From: an uncultured Methylobacter sp.
GTDB lineage: Bacteria; Pseudomonadota; Gammaproteobacteria; Methylococcales; Methylomonadaceae
Assembly (NCBI GenBank): GCA_903832775.1
Contig: CAILCX010000042.1
Span: 1 to 42,939, forward strand
DNA length: 42,939 nt
Reading direction: 5' to 3'
The translations under genes were made by a program, and so were the position numbers. Position 1 is the stretch's first letter, and each line of letters opens with the position of its first letter. Of this stretch, positions 7,124 through 15,658 are shown piece after piece. A model generated the notes under the pieces. The model searched no databases. It was not told the origin of the DNA and saw nothing but the letters and a program-made list of their open reading frames with translations.

Positions 7124-9033
7124 TGGATTCAGTGACTTTTCCTTTTGCGGCAATCGTCGAACAACCCCAACTCAAAACCGCGTTGTTATTATGCGCGGTT
7201 GATCCGTCACTGGGCGGCGTTTTGATACGCGGCGACAAAGGCACGGCTAAAAGCACTGCGGCCAGGGCGCTGACCGATATTCTGCCTCATATTAGCAGGG
7301 TACTTGGTTGCGCGTTCAATTGCGCGCCAAACAGTCCTTATCAGTGTTGCGAAATCTGTAATGCCGAACATTCCTCACCCCAAGCCAGTAGTGTTCCTTT
7401 TATCACCCTGCCGTTGGGCGCTACCGAAGACCGGGTTATCGGAACGCTGGATTTGGAACAGGCACTAAAAGGCGGTCAGCAAATATTTAAACCGGGCTTA
7501 CTGGCGGCAGCCCATCGCGGCATACTTTATATCGACGAAGTCAATCTGCTGCCCGATCATCTGGTCGATGTACTGCTGGATGCTGCGGCGATGGGTGTTA
7601 ATGCCGTGCAACGGGAAGGCCTGTCAGTTACCCACCCTGCCCGCTTCACTTTGATTGGTACAATGAATCTGGAAGAAGGCGATTTACGTCCGCAATTATT
7701 GGATCGCTTTGGCCTGATGGTTGAAGTAACGGCACCGCGCGACAAAACCCTGCGTTCTGAAGTGGTGCGCAGGCGTATCGCTTTTGAAGCCAATCCCGCG
7801 ACTTATGCCGAAAAATGGCATCAACAGCAACAAATCTTGCGTAACCAGTTATTGCTTGCACAACAAATATTGCCGGTAGTCACGCTTGATGACACCCTAC
7901 TGGATTTGATCAGCCATTTGTGTTGCGAATTTGAAGTCGCCAGTCTGCGTGCCGACATCGTCATGCATAAGGCAGCACGCGCTTTGGCGGCGCTTGAAGG
8001 CCGCTTACAGGTAAAACCGGACGATGTGCGCACAGCTGCGGAATTAGTGTTACCGCATCGTCGCAGACGCAAACCCTTCGAGCAACCGGGTCTGGATCGC
8101 GAGCAGCTTGACGAGTTAATGGAGCAGGCGTTACAGCCTCCTGATCAAAAGGAACTTGAAGCCAACAGTAATTCTGAACCTGAACAACAGCCTGAAAAGG
8201 ATCAAGATCAAGCCCAAGAACAGCAGCAACAGCAGCAGATTTTTGCGGTTGCAGCGGCAAAGACCGTTCAGCGCATTGAGATCGATGCAGTCGCAAGCCG
8301 TTTTAAAACCGGAAAACGCAGCACCGCGACCAATACGCCTCAAGGCCGCGTATTACGGGCAGTCCCAAACCAGAATCCTGACAGTCTCGCCGTCGGTGCC
8401 ACTTTGCGCAGTGCGGCACTCAAAGGAAGCGACAGCTTTCAAGTGACAAAATACGATCTGCATCAGCAAATCCGCGTTGGCAAGCAAGCCAATCTAATAT
8501 TGTTTGTCGTCGATGCCTCCGGTTCCATGGCCGCGCAACGACGTATGGAAGCCGTCAAAGGCGCGGTTTTATCGTTGCTGACCGATGCTTACCAACAACG
8601 TGATGAAGTGGCGGTAATCAGTTTTCGCTGTAAATCCGCAGAACTGTTATTAGCACCCACCCGCAGCGTTGATCTTGCCGAACAAAACCTGCGCGAACTG
8701 CCTACCGGCGGTCGCACACCTTTGCCTCATGCGTTGTCGTTGGCTGTTGAAACCCTGGAAAAAACCAGCCTGACAGCTTTGCTGGTTTTGCTGAGCGATG
8801 GCAAGGCCAATATTCCGTTAAACCCTGGTCAAGATCCCTGGCAAGAATCCCTGAAGTTTGCGGGTTTACTTGCTGAACGCGGCATTCCCGCCTTGGTACT
8901 TGATACCGAAACCGGCTATCTACGTTTGGGCAAAGCCCGTCAATTGGCAAAAGCACTAGGTGCAGAATGTTTAACACTTGAGGATTTATCGGCAGAGAAT
9001 CTGGCGTTGACGATAAGGGGTTGTATTAAATAA
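7123..9033 (+). CDS. Cobaltochelatase ATPase subunit, ChlI-ChlD type fusion
   Basis: This 636-residue protein combines the AAA+ and von Willebrand A parts of Mg-chelatase-like motors, here the probable partner of CobN in place of separate CobS and CobT. The N-terminal AAA+ module has Walker A GDKGTAKST (residues 37-45), a cysteine cluster (C63, C67, C75, C76, C79) and Walker B ILYIDEVNLL (134-143). An acidic, Gln-rich linker (about 335-375) leads to a vWA domain with MIDAS motif DASGS starting at D464 and a later TGGRTPLPHAL. It starts on the ATG that overlaps the cobN stop, so the pair is translationally coupled. Known members of this fused class accompany CobN in organisms lacking CobST. 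Assignment to cobalt rather than magnesium follows from the neighbours. Confidence 0.92.
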   Translation: MDSVTFPFAAIVEQPQLKTALLLCAVDPSLGGVLIRGDKGTAKSTAARALTDILPHISRVLGCAFNCAPNSPYQCCEICNAEHSSPQASSVPFITLPLGATEDRVIGTLDLEQALKGGQQIFKPGLLAAAHRGILYIDEVNLLPDHLVDVLLDAAAMGVNAVQREGLSVTHPARFTLIGTMNLEEGDLRPQLLDRFGLMVEVTAPRDKTLRSEVVRRRIAFEANPATYAEKWHQQQQILRNQLLLAQQILPVVTLDDTLLDLISHLCCEFEVASLRADIVMHKAARALAALEGRLQVKPDDVRTAAELVLPHRRRRKPFEQPGLDREQLDELMEQALQPPDQKELEANSNSEPEQQPEKDQDQAQEQQQQQQIFAVAAAKTVQRIEIDAVASRFKTGKRSTATNTPQGRVLRAVPNQNPDSLAVGATLRSAALKGSDSFQVTKYDLHQQIRVGKQANLILFVVDASGSMAAQRRMEAVKGAVLSLLTDAYQQRDEVAVISFRCKSAELLLAPTRSVDLAEQNLRELPTGGRTPLPHALSLAVETLEKTSLTALLVLLSDGKANIPLNPGQDPWQESLKFAGLLAERGIPALVLDTETGYLRLGKARQLAKALGAECLTLEDLSAENLALTIRGCIK

Positions 9034-9119
9034 TACAGATACTTGTCCAAAGCTGACCTTAGTTAGGAATGTTTTATTAAATTGCATAAAAACAAGACAT
9101 AAGTTACGGAGTGGTAAAA

Positions 9120-9375
9120 CTTAATCCCGTTTACCGCGCCGAGCACCGAAGCTTTTAACAGGATTAGCCCGCAGGGGCGCGGCAGGGATGCCGCGCGTTG
9201 CCAAAGGGACAGGAAGTCCCTTTGGCAACCTCCTGTTAAAAGCGAGGCGCGCAGGATGAAGCGGTAACCGGGTGGCCTTTCTTTTGGATACTTTTCTTTG
9301 GCCAGGCAAAGAAAAGTATCTCGCCCTCGGGTGCGAGAACCCGATTAAAAAAATCCGTCGCGATAGCGACACTAA
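9120..9375. repeat. Interspersed intergenic repeat with nested inverted repeats
   Basis: This is a GC-rich block between AT-rich flanks. GCTTTTAACAGGA (9151-9163) is the exact reverse complement of 9231-9243. Inside it GTTGCCAAAGGGAC (9197-9210) matches 9216-9229 exactly. A third perfect stem pairs GATACTTTTCTTTG (9287-9300) with 9307-9320. The layout, with the AAGAAAAGTATC motif, resembles non-coding repeat units found in many copies in gammaproteobacterial genomes. An 83-residue frame on the minus strand across it is Arg/Pro-rich and looks like a by-product of the repeat. The flanks 9034-9119 and 9376-9499 hold no gene I can see. Confidence 0.7.
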
Positions 9376-9499
9376 AGCTAATTACAGACTCGCTGTGAAA
9401 ACACATTTAAATCGCGAAAGTTGCGCCTCCTGACCTCGGTACATCTATAAACTTTTCGTTTTTTTCGTGAATAAAAACACCAATTAATAAGGAACCATT

Positions 9500-10219
9500 A
9501 TGATTATCTGCTTAGGCGCCGGCCCTGGCGACGTTGCCTACCTGACCCAACGCGGCGCGGAACTAATCCGCAATGCCGATGTGATCGCCGGTTTTGATGC
9601 TGTGCTTAATGTCGTGGAAAGCCTTATTCCTGCTAGCGCACAAGTCGTTAAGATGAATTATCGCGATCAGACCGAACAATTGGCAGCGGTTGCCGTTGAG
9701 CATCATGCCGGCAAAAAATGTGTTGTAGTGTTTATGGGCGACATTCACTTCAGCGGCTTCCAGTATCTGGAACGCGTCGAACGGGCTTGCGGTCATCCTG
9801 TAGAAACCGTGCCGGGAATATCTTCTGCACAGATCCTCGCATCCCGAGCCAAAGTGTGTTTCGACGAAACCACGTTTATTACCTTTCATCGTCGTGGCGA
9901 TCTTGAACCGTTTAAGCGGCATCTGGTACATGTCCTTCAGGATCAACGCAATGCGATCGTCATTCCGTGCCCCTGGGACGAGGCGCGCTCTTTTATGCCG
10001 CGCCATATTGCCACTTATCTCCTGGAACAGGGTATACCTGCCGGGCATCCAACCGAGGTTTGGGAGAACTTAACGCGCTCCGAAGCAGAATGGCATGGCA
10101 CGCTCGCCGAATGTGCTGAGCAGATTTTCAGTGACATGAGCATTATGTTAATTCGTACCTGTCAACCGATGAGCAGCCAGATTGAACCACCTGTGGAGAC
10201 GTTGCACAATGCAGATTGA
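9500..10219 (+). CDS. cbiE: CbiE, cobalt-precorrin-7 C5-methyltransferase
   Basis: CbiE transfers a methyl group from S-adenosylmethionine to C5 of the corrin ring. The 239-residue protein has the SAM-dependent tetrapyrrole methyltransferase fold: glycine-rich start [13 protein letters not shown] (residues 4-16), the central MGDIHFSG (about 79-86) in place of the usual GDPxxxS, and PGISSAQ near 104. It matches CbiE rather than CbiT. The C15-methylating and decarboxylating partner CbiT, often fused to it as CobL, is absent here and not seen elsewhere in the window. A GGAA motif lies 6 bases before the ATG. Its 3' end overlaps the next gene by 11 bases. Confidence 0.88.
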   Translation: MIICLGAGPGDVAYLTQRGAELIRNADVIAGFDAVLNVVESLIPASAQVVKMNYRDQTEQLAAVAVEHHAGKKCVVVFMGDIHFSGFQYLERVERACGHPVETVPGISSAQILASRAKVCFDETTFITFHRRGDLEPFKRHLVHVLQDQRNAIVIPCPWDEARSFMPRHIATYLLEQGIPAGHPTEVWENLTRSEAEWHGTLAECAEQIFSDMSIMLIRTCQPMSSQIEPPVETLHNAD

Positions 10220-11762
10220 ACCTTTCGGCATAGTGGTCGCTGGTCACGGCAGTCGTGATCCCGATGCCATTAAAGAGTTTGAGCAACTGATTGATTTGAT
10301 CAGACTGCGTGCGCCCAGGCATTTGGTCAGCCATGGTTATCTGGAATTTGCCAGTCCCACAATTGATCAGGCGATTACCACGCACATTGCGCAGAACGCC
10401 AAACAAGTGGTTATGGTGCCCGGCATCTTGCTGGCGGCGACCCATGCCAAAAATGATTTGCCCAGCGAATTGCTGACCTTTGCTCGTGAACACCCTGAAA
10501 CCGATTTTCATTTTGGTGCGCCGTTGGGTTTGCATCCCTTGTTGCTGCAAGTCGTTCAGGAGCGCGTTATCGAAGCCGAAGCGACTTCCAAACAAAATAT
10601 CCGTCGCGCAGATACCTGTCTGGTTGTGGTGGGTCGAGGCACAACCGATCCCGATGCCAATGGCGAAGTCGCCAAATTTGCACGGATGATCGAAGAAGGC
10701 ATGGGCTTTGGCGCTTCTTACGTGTGTTATTCAGGCACGGCTAAACCGCTAATCACCGACGGCTTGCGTGCTGCGGCAAAACTGGGCTATGCGCGTTTGA
10801 TCGTCATACCGTTTTTTCTGTTTGATGGCATTTTGGTCAAGCGCATTTATGAAGCCGCTGATGCCTTGCAGGAACGTGAACCGGGAATTGAAGTGCTTAA
10901 GGCCGGTTATCTTGGCGTTCATCCGAACGTAGCCGATGTACTGATTGCCAGAGCGCAAGAAGCCATCGAAGGTCGTGCGGAGATGAACTGCTCGCTGTGT
11001 AAATACCGGGTACAAATCGTCGGTTTTGAACAACAAGTCGGCGAACCGCAACAGCCACATCATCTTCAGGTACGCGGCTTGGCGGATAAAACCCTAGAAA
11101 ATGGAACCACACCCGAATTTGCGCCTTATGTGCCACATCCGATAGAAGCCGAAAGTTTCCGGATTATCGCTGAAGGCCGCGACTGGTCTGTGTTTCCTGA
11201 AGCCCACTTAACAATCTTGCAGCGACTGGTGCATACCAGCGGTGATTTTAATGCGGTGGATGATATTTATTTTTCAGCGGGCGCGGTCGAAACCGGTATT
11301 CGTGCCCTGCTCCGTTGCAAACGGATAGTGACGGATGTGACTATGGTGCAAACCGGCTTGAAACGCGCATTGCTTGAACAACTGGGCGTTGAAACCTGGT
11401 GTGGGGTACATGATCGCGAAACCGCATTGATGGCGGAATCCCAGGGGATTACGCGTTCCGCAGCCGGTATTAGGCGAGCTTTTGAAAAGTTTGGCAACGA
11501 TATTGTCCTGTCGATAGGCGATGCACCGACGGCGATTATGGAAACCACGCGCCTGATTAAAGAACAAGGCTGGCGTCCACAACTGGTGATTGGCTTACCG
11601 GTAGGTTTTGTTGGCACCCGCGAGTCGAAAGCAGAATTAAAACGCTGTCTGCAAGTGCCGCGCGTCACCAATACCGGCACCCGTGGCGGTTCTCCCTGGG
11701 CGGCATCGGTGGTTAATGGCTTGATGATTGATGCGGTTAACCAGCTTGCAAATTATAGGTAG
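10209..11762 (+). CDS. CbiX-CbiC fusion: sirohydrochlorin cobaltochelatase and precorrin-8X methylmutase
   Basis: One 517-residue chain joins two pathway enzymes. Residues 1-250 are a long-form CbiX with two repeated halves: [12 protein letters not shown] with the metal-binding H13, then [13 protein letters not shown] in the second half where Arg replaces that His. A short MNCSLCKYR motif (C261, C264) and a His/Gln-rich linker follow; similar CxxC motifs in other CbiX proteins bind an iron-sulfur cluster. Residues about 305-517 are CbiC/CobH, which moves the C11 methyl to C12; H342 in LVHTSGDF is the likely catalytic His. I placed the start at 10209 because the CbiX fold begins there. The enzymes act at distant steps, cobalt insertion into sirohydrochlorin and methyl migration. 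Confidence 0.93.
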   Translation: MQIEPFGIVVAGHGSRDPDAIKEFEQLIDLIRLRAPRHLVSHGYLEFASPTIDQAITTHIAQNAKQVVMVPGILLAATHAKNDLPSELLTFAREHPETDFHFGAPLGLHPLLLQVVQERVIEAEATSKQNIRRADTCLVVVGRGTTDPDANGEVAKFARMIEEGMGFGASYVCYSGTAKPLITDGLRAAAKLGYARLIVIPFFLFDGILVKRIYEAADALQEREPGIEVLKAGYLGVHPNVADVLIARAQEAIEGRAEMNCSLCKYRVQIVGFEQQVGEPQQPHHLQVRGLADKTLENGTTPEFAPYVPHPIEAESFRIIAEGRDWSVFPEAHLTILQRLVHTSGDFNAVDDIYFSAGAVETGIRALLRCKRIVTDVTMVQTGLKRALLEQLGVETWCGVHDRETALMAESQGITRSAAGIRRAFEKFGNDIVLSIGDAPTAIMETTRLIKEQGWRPQLVIGLPVGFVGTRESKAELKRCLQVPRVTNTGTRGGSPWAASVVNGLMIDAVNQLANYR

Positions 11763-11840
11763 GACGTGCTCTGTGCGGCTTGGATTTCTCTTTCCTACTC
11801 GATGCGTTTACTTGCTGAAACAATCGAACTTTAACATTGT

Positions 11841-11888
11841 AGGACGCAGCGCATCCTCACGGCATTACCACGCAGCGCGTGGGAACGA
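11841..11888. repeat. Pair of REP-like palindromes before cbiD
   Basis: AGGACGCAGCGCATCCT (11841-11857) is an imperfect hairpin. Positions 11863-11888 read on the minus strand as TCGTTCCCACG-CGCTG-CGTGG, the same core as the palindromes at 33450 and 38850. The 165-base gap between the fusion gene and cbiD seems to be filled by such elements, and no gene is visible in it. Confidence 0.7.
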
Positions 11889-11927
11889 GAAAACTGGCCG
11901 TGTGCATAGAGACGAGAAAGTCTATTA

Positions 11928-13082
11928 ATGAGCCGTTATTTAAACAACCTGGAACAAAGCGAGCTTATAGAGCTTGATCTTTCTGTTCTTGCCGCCAACG
12001 GTTTAAGACGCGGACGAACCACCGGAAGCTGTGCAACAGCAGCAGTAAAAGCTGCTCTGTATTTATTGTTACAGGGTGAACGACTTAATCAGGTGAACGT
12101 CACTTTACCGGACGGTAACCATTATCTACTAGTGCCCATTCAAGACTTGATTTGGATTAATCCAAAAACAGTCCGCGCCGAGGTATTAAAAGATGGCGGC
12201 GATGATCCGGATAACACCCATGGCGCCACTATTTTTGCTGAAGTCTGCAAAAATGATCTGGGTCAGCTACGTTTTTTTGCGGGAAAAGGCGTGGGCATTG
12301 CGACTCAGCCAGGCTTGCGCGTTGCCGTCGGTGAGCCTGCGATTAACCCGACGCCGCGCAAAATGATGCAGCAAGCCATCGCTGAAGTCTACGCTAGTAA
12401 AGTTGTTGGTTTCGATTTAACAATAGGTTGCGTCAACGGCGAAACAATTGCAAAAAAAACTTTTAATCCAAGGTTAGGCATCATCGGCGGTATTTCGATA
12501 CTCGGTACTTCTGGTATCGTCGAGCCTTTATCACTGGCGTCGTGGATTGCCTCGATAGAAGTTTATGTGCGCGTGGCCTTGGGTAATGAGGCAACGAGTA
12601 TCGCTTTGTTGCCCGGTAAGATTGGTCGGGTTTATGCCAGAGAAAAACTGGGTTTGCCGGCACAGCGCTTTGTGCAAATCGCTAATTTTTTGGGAGATGC
12701 GTTGGACTTTACGCAACTGGCCTTGACTGAACAACAACAGCAACTCGACGTATTATGGTTGCTGGGGCATCCGGGCAAGCTTGCCAAAGTGCTTGATGGT
12801 GTTTGGGATACCCACTCCAGCAAGAGTGACATGGCCATGACTGTAGTAGCAAGAATTGCCGCCGAACGAGGCTATAACCGTAGTGTGGTGCAAATGCTGG
12901 AGCAAGCTAATACGGTGGAAGCAGCCATAGATATCTTAAAGGATATTCCAAATAGCCAGGCTTTATGGACAGAAATTGAAAAGCGGATCGCCGGACTGGT
13001 TCATACCCAAGTCCCTGCTGCTCAACGGGTTGAGGTACGGCTATTTAATTTACAGGGGGATTGTTTGGGACAAAATCCTTAA
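11928..13082 (+). CDS. cbiD: CbiD, cobalt-precorrin-5B C1-methyltransferase
   Basis: CbiD methylates C1 of the corrin ring in the anaerobic, early-cobalt pathway and is unrelated to the other ring methyltransferases. This 384-residue protein carries the family signature LRRGRTTGSCATAA (residues 26-39) and DGGDDPDNTHGA near residue 91, with a Gly-rich GGISILGTSGIVEPLS stretch near 187. Length is normal for CbiD. No strong ribosome binding site is seen before the ATG; GAGAAAG at 11914-11920 is the best candidate. Its presence points to the oxygen-independent route of ring contraction, together with CbiG. Confidence 0.95.
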   Translation: MSRYLNNLEQSELIELDLSVLAANGLRRGRTTGSCATAAVKAALYLLLQGERLNQVNVTLPDGNHYLLVPIQDLIWINPKTVRAEVLKDGGDDPDNTHGATIFAEVCKNDLGQLRFFAGKGVGIATQPGLRVAVGEPAINPTPRKMMQQAIAEVYASKVVGFDLTIGCVNGETIAKKTFNPRLGIIGGISILGTSGIVEPLSLASWIASIEVYVRVALGNEATSIALLPGKIGRVYAREKLGLPAQRFVQIANFLGDALDFTQLALTEQQQQLDVLWLLGHPGKLAKVLDGVWDTHSSKSDMAMTVVARIAAERGYNRSVVQMLEQANTVEAAIDILKDIPNSQALWTEIEKRIAGLVHTQVPAAQRVEVRLFNLQGDCLGQNP

Positions 13083-13160
13083 AAGGCAATATCAAAGATA
13101 TACTTTGAGCAGATACAAATGTAATTTTGACTCATGCACCATAACATGAATACTGCTTAT

Positions 13161-13212
13161 GAATGTTGGGTTACGCTATCGCTAACCCAACATTCATTGG
13201 TTTTTTATTTAT
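13161..13212 (+). terminator. Perfect 13-bp inverted repeat, possible terminator after cbiD
   Basis: GAATGTTGGGTTA (13161-13173) is matched exactly by its reverse complement at 13183-13195 around a nine-base loop, and a T-rich run follows from 13199. It could end the cbiD transcript. The core TGTTGGGTTACGC is also typical of dispersed REP-like palindromes, so it may be both. The rest of the gap, 13213-13358, is AT-rich and may carry a promoter for cbiL, though no clear boxes stand out. Confidence 0.6.
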
Positions 13213-13358
13213 TAAAAATCCGCAATGATTAATTCTTATGGAATACATTAAGGACTAAAGGTTAAGACTAAAAAATGTAATTTTAGATTGATGTGTGGAC
13301 TTTCCTACTTTAATCCTTCGTCTTAAAAATTTTAAACTCACTTGATATAAATAATTAC

Positions 13359-14102
13359 GTGAAAAAAATGACTCAATCAGGTACGTTCTATGGCATCGGC
13401 GTTGGGCCCGGGCCATCGGGATTTATTCCTTTGGCCGCCGTTGAAGTTTTGCAAAAGGTCGATCTTATTTATGCGCCGCGTGCGCACAGATCGGATATTT
13501 CAGTGGCTTTGCAATGCTTGGAAGGCATTAACATCGATCCAAAACGGGTACGGGAAATCGAATTCACGATGGACACTGATCGTACCGTGCTAAGCGAGCA
13601 TTACGCAGAACTGGCCAAAACCATTGCCGTAGAATTATTTGCAGGACAAAATGTCGCGTATTTAACCATCGGCGACAGTCTTACCTATTCAACCTATGGC
13701 TATTTACTGGCGGCTTTGCGTGATTATTTCCCGGAACTTGCGCATCGCACATTTCCGGGTATCAGCAGCTATGCAGCAGCGGCCTCGGCAATGAGTTGGC
13801 CTTTGGGCGTCGGCAAGGAACGCACCCTGATTTTGCCCTGTCCAGAAGATGCTACAGCTTTGCAGCGCGACATAGAAAGCCATGACATTGTGGTACTGAT
13901 GAAGATTGGCGCACGCCTGCCCTGGGTGTTGGCTTTGCTGCGTGAGATGGGTATCGCCGAACATTGCGCTTTTGCCCGTCGCATTGGTTTGCAGGACGAA
14001 CTGATGGCTGATGGCGTCAATGATTTATGCGCTACCGCAGCGATGGGTTATCTCGCTACTTTATTAATTCGCAAAACACCTCAAGAGAAAAGACACGCAT
14101 GA
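13359..14102 (+). CDS. cbiL: CbiL, cobalt-precorrin-2 C20-methyltransferase
   Basis: CbiL/CobI adds the C20 methyl group to (cobalt-)precorrin-2. The 247-residue protein has the SAM tetrapyrrole methyltransferase fold: GIGVGPGPSGFIPL (12-25), YAPRAHRSD (38-46), and TIGDSLTYSTYGYL followed by FPGISSYAAAASAMSWPL. These match CbiL closely. Two starts are possible, GTG at 13359 or ATG at 13368, with no clear ribosome binding site for either. The stop overlaps the ATG of cbiF (ATGA), and the next two junctions are similar, so cbiL-cbiF-cbiG are tightly coupled. Confidence 0.94.
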   Translation: MKKMTQSGTFYGIGVGPGPSGFIPLAAVEVLQKVDLIYAPRAHRSDISVALQCLEGINIDPKRVREIEFTMDTDRTVLSEHYAELAKTIAVELFAGQNVAYLTIGDSLTYSTYGYLLAALRDYFPELAHRTFPGISSYAAAASAMSWPLGVGKERTLILPCPEDATALQRDIESHDIVVLMKIGARLPWVLALLREMGIAEHCAFARRIGLQDELMADGVNDLCATAAMGYLATLLIRKTPQEKRHA

Positions 14103-14875
14103 AAGTTTATTTTATCGGCGCCGGCCCTGGTGCTGCAGATTTGATTACCTTACGCGGTGCCAATATCCTGGGCCGTGTAAACATGGTGCTGTATGCCGGA
14201 TCTCTGGTACCGACCGCCATGTTGAAGCATTGCAAAGCAGATGCTGAACTCATTGATACCGCCGAACTCGACCTTGAGCAACAGGAAGCCTGCTATCGTC
14301 GTGCCCAGGAAGGTGATTATGATGTTGCGCGCTTGCATTCCGGTGACCCGGCCATTTACGGTGCCACGGCTGAGCAGATGCGCAGACTGGAAGCGCTCGG
14401 CATTGATTACGATATTGTGCCCGGCGTGTCTTCGTTCAGTGCGGCAGCAGCTTCCATCAAAGCAGAACTGACCAAGCCTGAAGTTTCGCAAAGCATTATT
14501 TTGACACGTGTTTCCGGACGCGCGTCTGCGGTTCCGGAACTGGAGTCGATTGCGCGACTGGCAGAACATCAGGCGACCATGTGCATTTTCCTGTCAGGGC
14601 CGCATTTAAAAAAAATAGTGGCTGATCTGCAATTGCATTACCCAAAAGACACGCCAGTTGCGCTGGTTTATCGCGCAACCTGGCCGGAAGAACGATCTTA
14701 TCAGGGCACGTTGGGTAGTGTGCTTGAAGAAACCAAAAAATCAGAGTGGAATTTGACTACCATGATGCTGGTGGGTAAAGCCTTGGGGTCTGATGCACAA
14801 ACTGAGTCGAGTTTATATTCCAAAGACTTTACGCATATTTTTCGGGTCGTGAAAAAAGAAAAAATTACAACATGA
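14099..14875 (+). CDS. cbiF: CbiF, cobalt-precorrin-4 C11-methyltransferase
   Basis: CbiF/CobM methylates C11. The 258-residue protein begins VYFIGAGPGAADLITLRG and has YAGSLVP (about 36-42), the LHSGDPAIYGA motif (about 80-90) and VPGVSSFSAAAA, all standard for this enzyme. I chose the ATG at 14099 because it overlaps the cbiL stop as ATGA and places the glycine-rich motif at the N-terminus. A longer in-frame version from 14027 would add 24 residues encoded inside cbiL. The 3' end overlaps cbiG by four bases. Confidence 0.95.
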   Translation: MKVYFIGAGPGAADLITLRGANILGRVNMVLYAGSLVPTAMLKHCKADAELIDTAELDLEQQEACYRRAQEGDYDVARLHSGDPAIYGATAEQMRRLEALGIDYDIVPGVSSFSAAAASIKAELTKPEVSQSIILTRVSGRASAVPELESIARLAEHQATMCIFLSGPHLKKIVADLQLHYPKDTPVALVYRATWPEERSYQGTLGSVLEETKKSEWNLTTMMLVGKALGSDAQTESSLYSKDFTHIFRVVKKEKITT

Positions 14876-15648
14876 TTGATTGCGGCATCTGGCTGGTTCG
14901 CCCGGAAAGTGAAACTCTGGCTTTAGTGCTACAAGCGGAAATGGGTGGTGAACTATACCGTCCCTGGTTAACTACCAGCACCAGCCAGAAAGCACAATTT
15001 GCAGCCGCTTACCGCAACCATGCCCAGTGGATTATGCTTGCAGCCAGTGGTATCGCGGTGCGTTTTCTTGAGGGGTTAATTGACGACAAACATAGCGATC
15101 CGGCTGTTGTGGTACTTGATGAAGCAGCACGTTTCGCTATTTCTTTGTTGGCTGGTCACGAAGGCGGCGCCAATAACCTGGCTTACCGGGTTGCCGAGGT
15201 AACGGGAGCAACACCAGTGATTACTACGGCAACCGAAGCCTTGAAACCTTTGGTGGTTGGTATCGGTTGTCGCAAAAACGTAACTTGCGAGCAAATCGCT
15301 GCCGCCATAAATAAAGCCTTAGGCGAACGCTCGTTAAACGAAGTGCGGGAAATCATCACTATAGATTTAAAAGCGAAGGAAACTGGTTTGCTTGAGTTTT
15401 GTGAACTACACGGAGTGCCACTTCGGATATTGGCCAGCGCAACGGTTGCGGCACGGCCTTGGGTAACAAAAGCCTCGGATTGGGTGCAACAAAAGGTCGG
15501 TTTGCCGGGGGTATGCGAGCCTTGTGCGTTAATTGCCAGTCCGCGCGGTAAGTTGATTGTGCCTAAACTTGCGTTAAACGGCGTTGCTGTTGCGGTCGTA
15601 GAAGACCAGCAGTGGATCGTTCAAAGTCAGCTTTGGCGATTGAACTAA
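14872..15648 (+). CDS. cbiG: CbiG, cobalt-precorrin-5A hydrolase, short form
   Basis: CbiG opens the delta-lactone and releases the two-carbon fragment as acetaldehyde in the anaerobic pathway. The 258-residue protein has the N-terminal domain, with MLAASGIAVRFL near 56 and LLAGHEGGANNLA near 93, and the C-terminal domain starting at VVGIGCRKNVTCEQI (about 125). The middle domain present in many CbiG proteins (often 330-350 residues) is missing; the two conserved domains are joined almost directly at ATEALKPLVVG. The ATG overlaps the cbiF stop. Together with CbiD it marks the early-cobalt ring contraction route. Confidence 0.93.
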   Translation: MIDCGIWLVRPESETLALVLQAEMGGELYRPWLTTSTSQKAQFAAAYRNHAQWIMLAASGIAVRFLEGLIDDKHSDPAVVVLDEAARFAISLLAGHEGGANNLAYRVAEVTGATPVITTATEALKPLVVGIGCRKNVTCEQIAAAINKALGERSLNEVREIITIDLKAKETGLLEFCELHGVPLRILASATVAARPWVTKASDWVQQKVGLPGVCEPCALIASPRGKLIVPKLALNGVAVAVVEDQQWIVQSQLWRLN

Positions 15649-15658
15649 CAAATAATAA

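Noticed and set aside
7123-9033. Magnesium chelatase for chlorophyll synthesis
   Set aside because: The domain layout would allow it, but every neighbour belongs to cobalamin synthesis and CobN is directly coupled to it. No bacteriochlorophyll gene is present.
9121-9372. Minus-strand 83-residue frame
   Set aside because: It is Arg/Pro-rich and lies entirely within a repeat built of inverted arms. It has no ribosome binding site or family motif.
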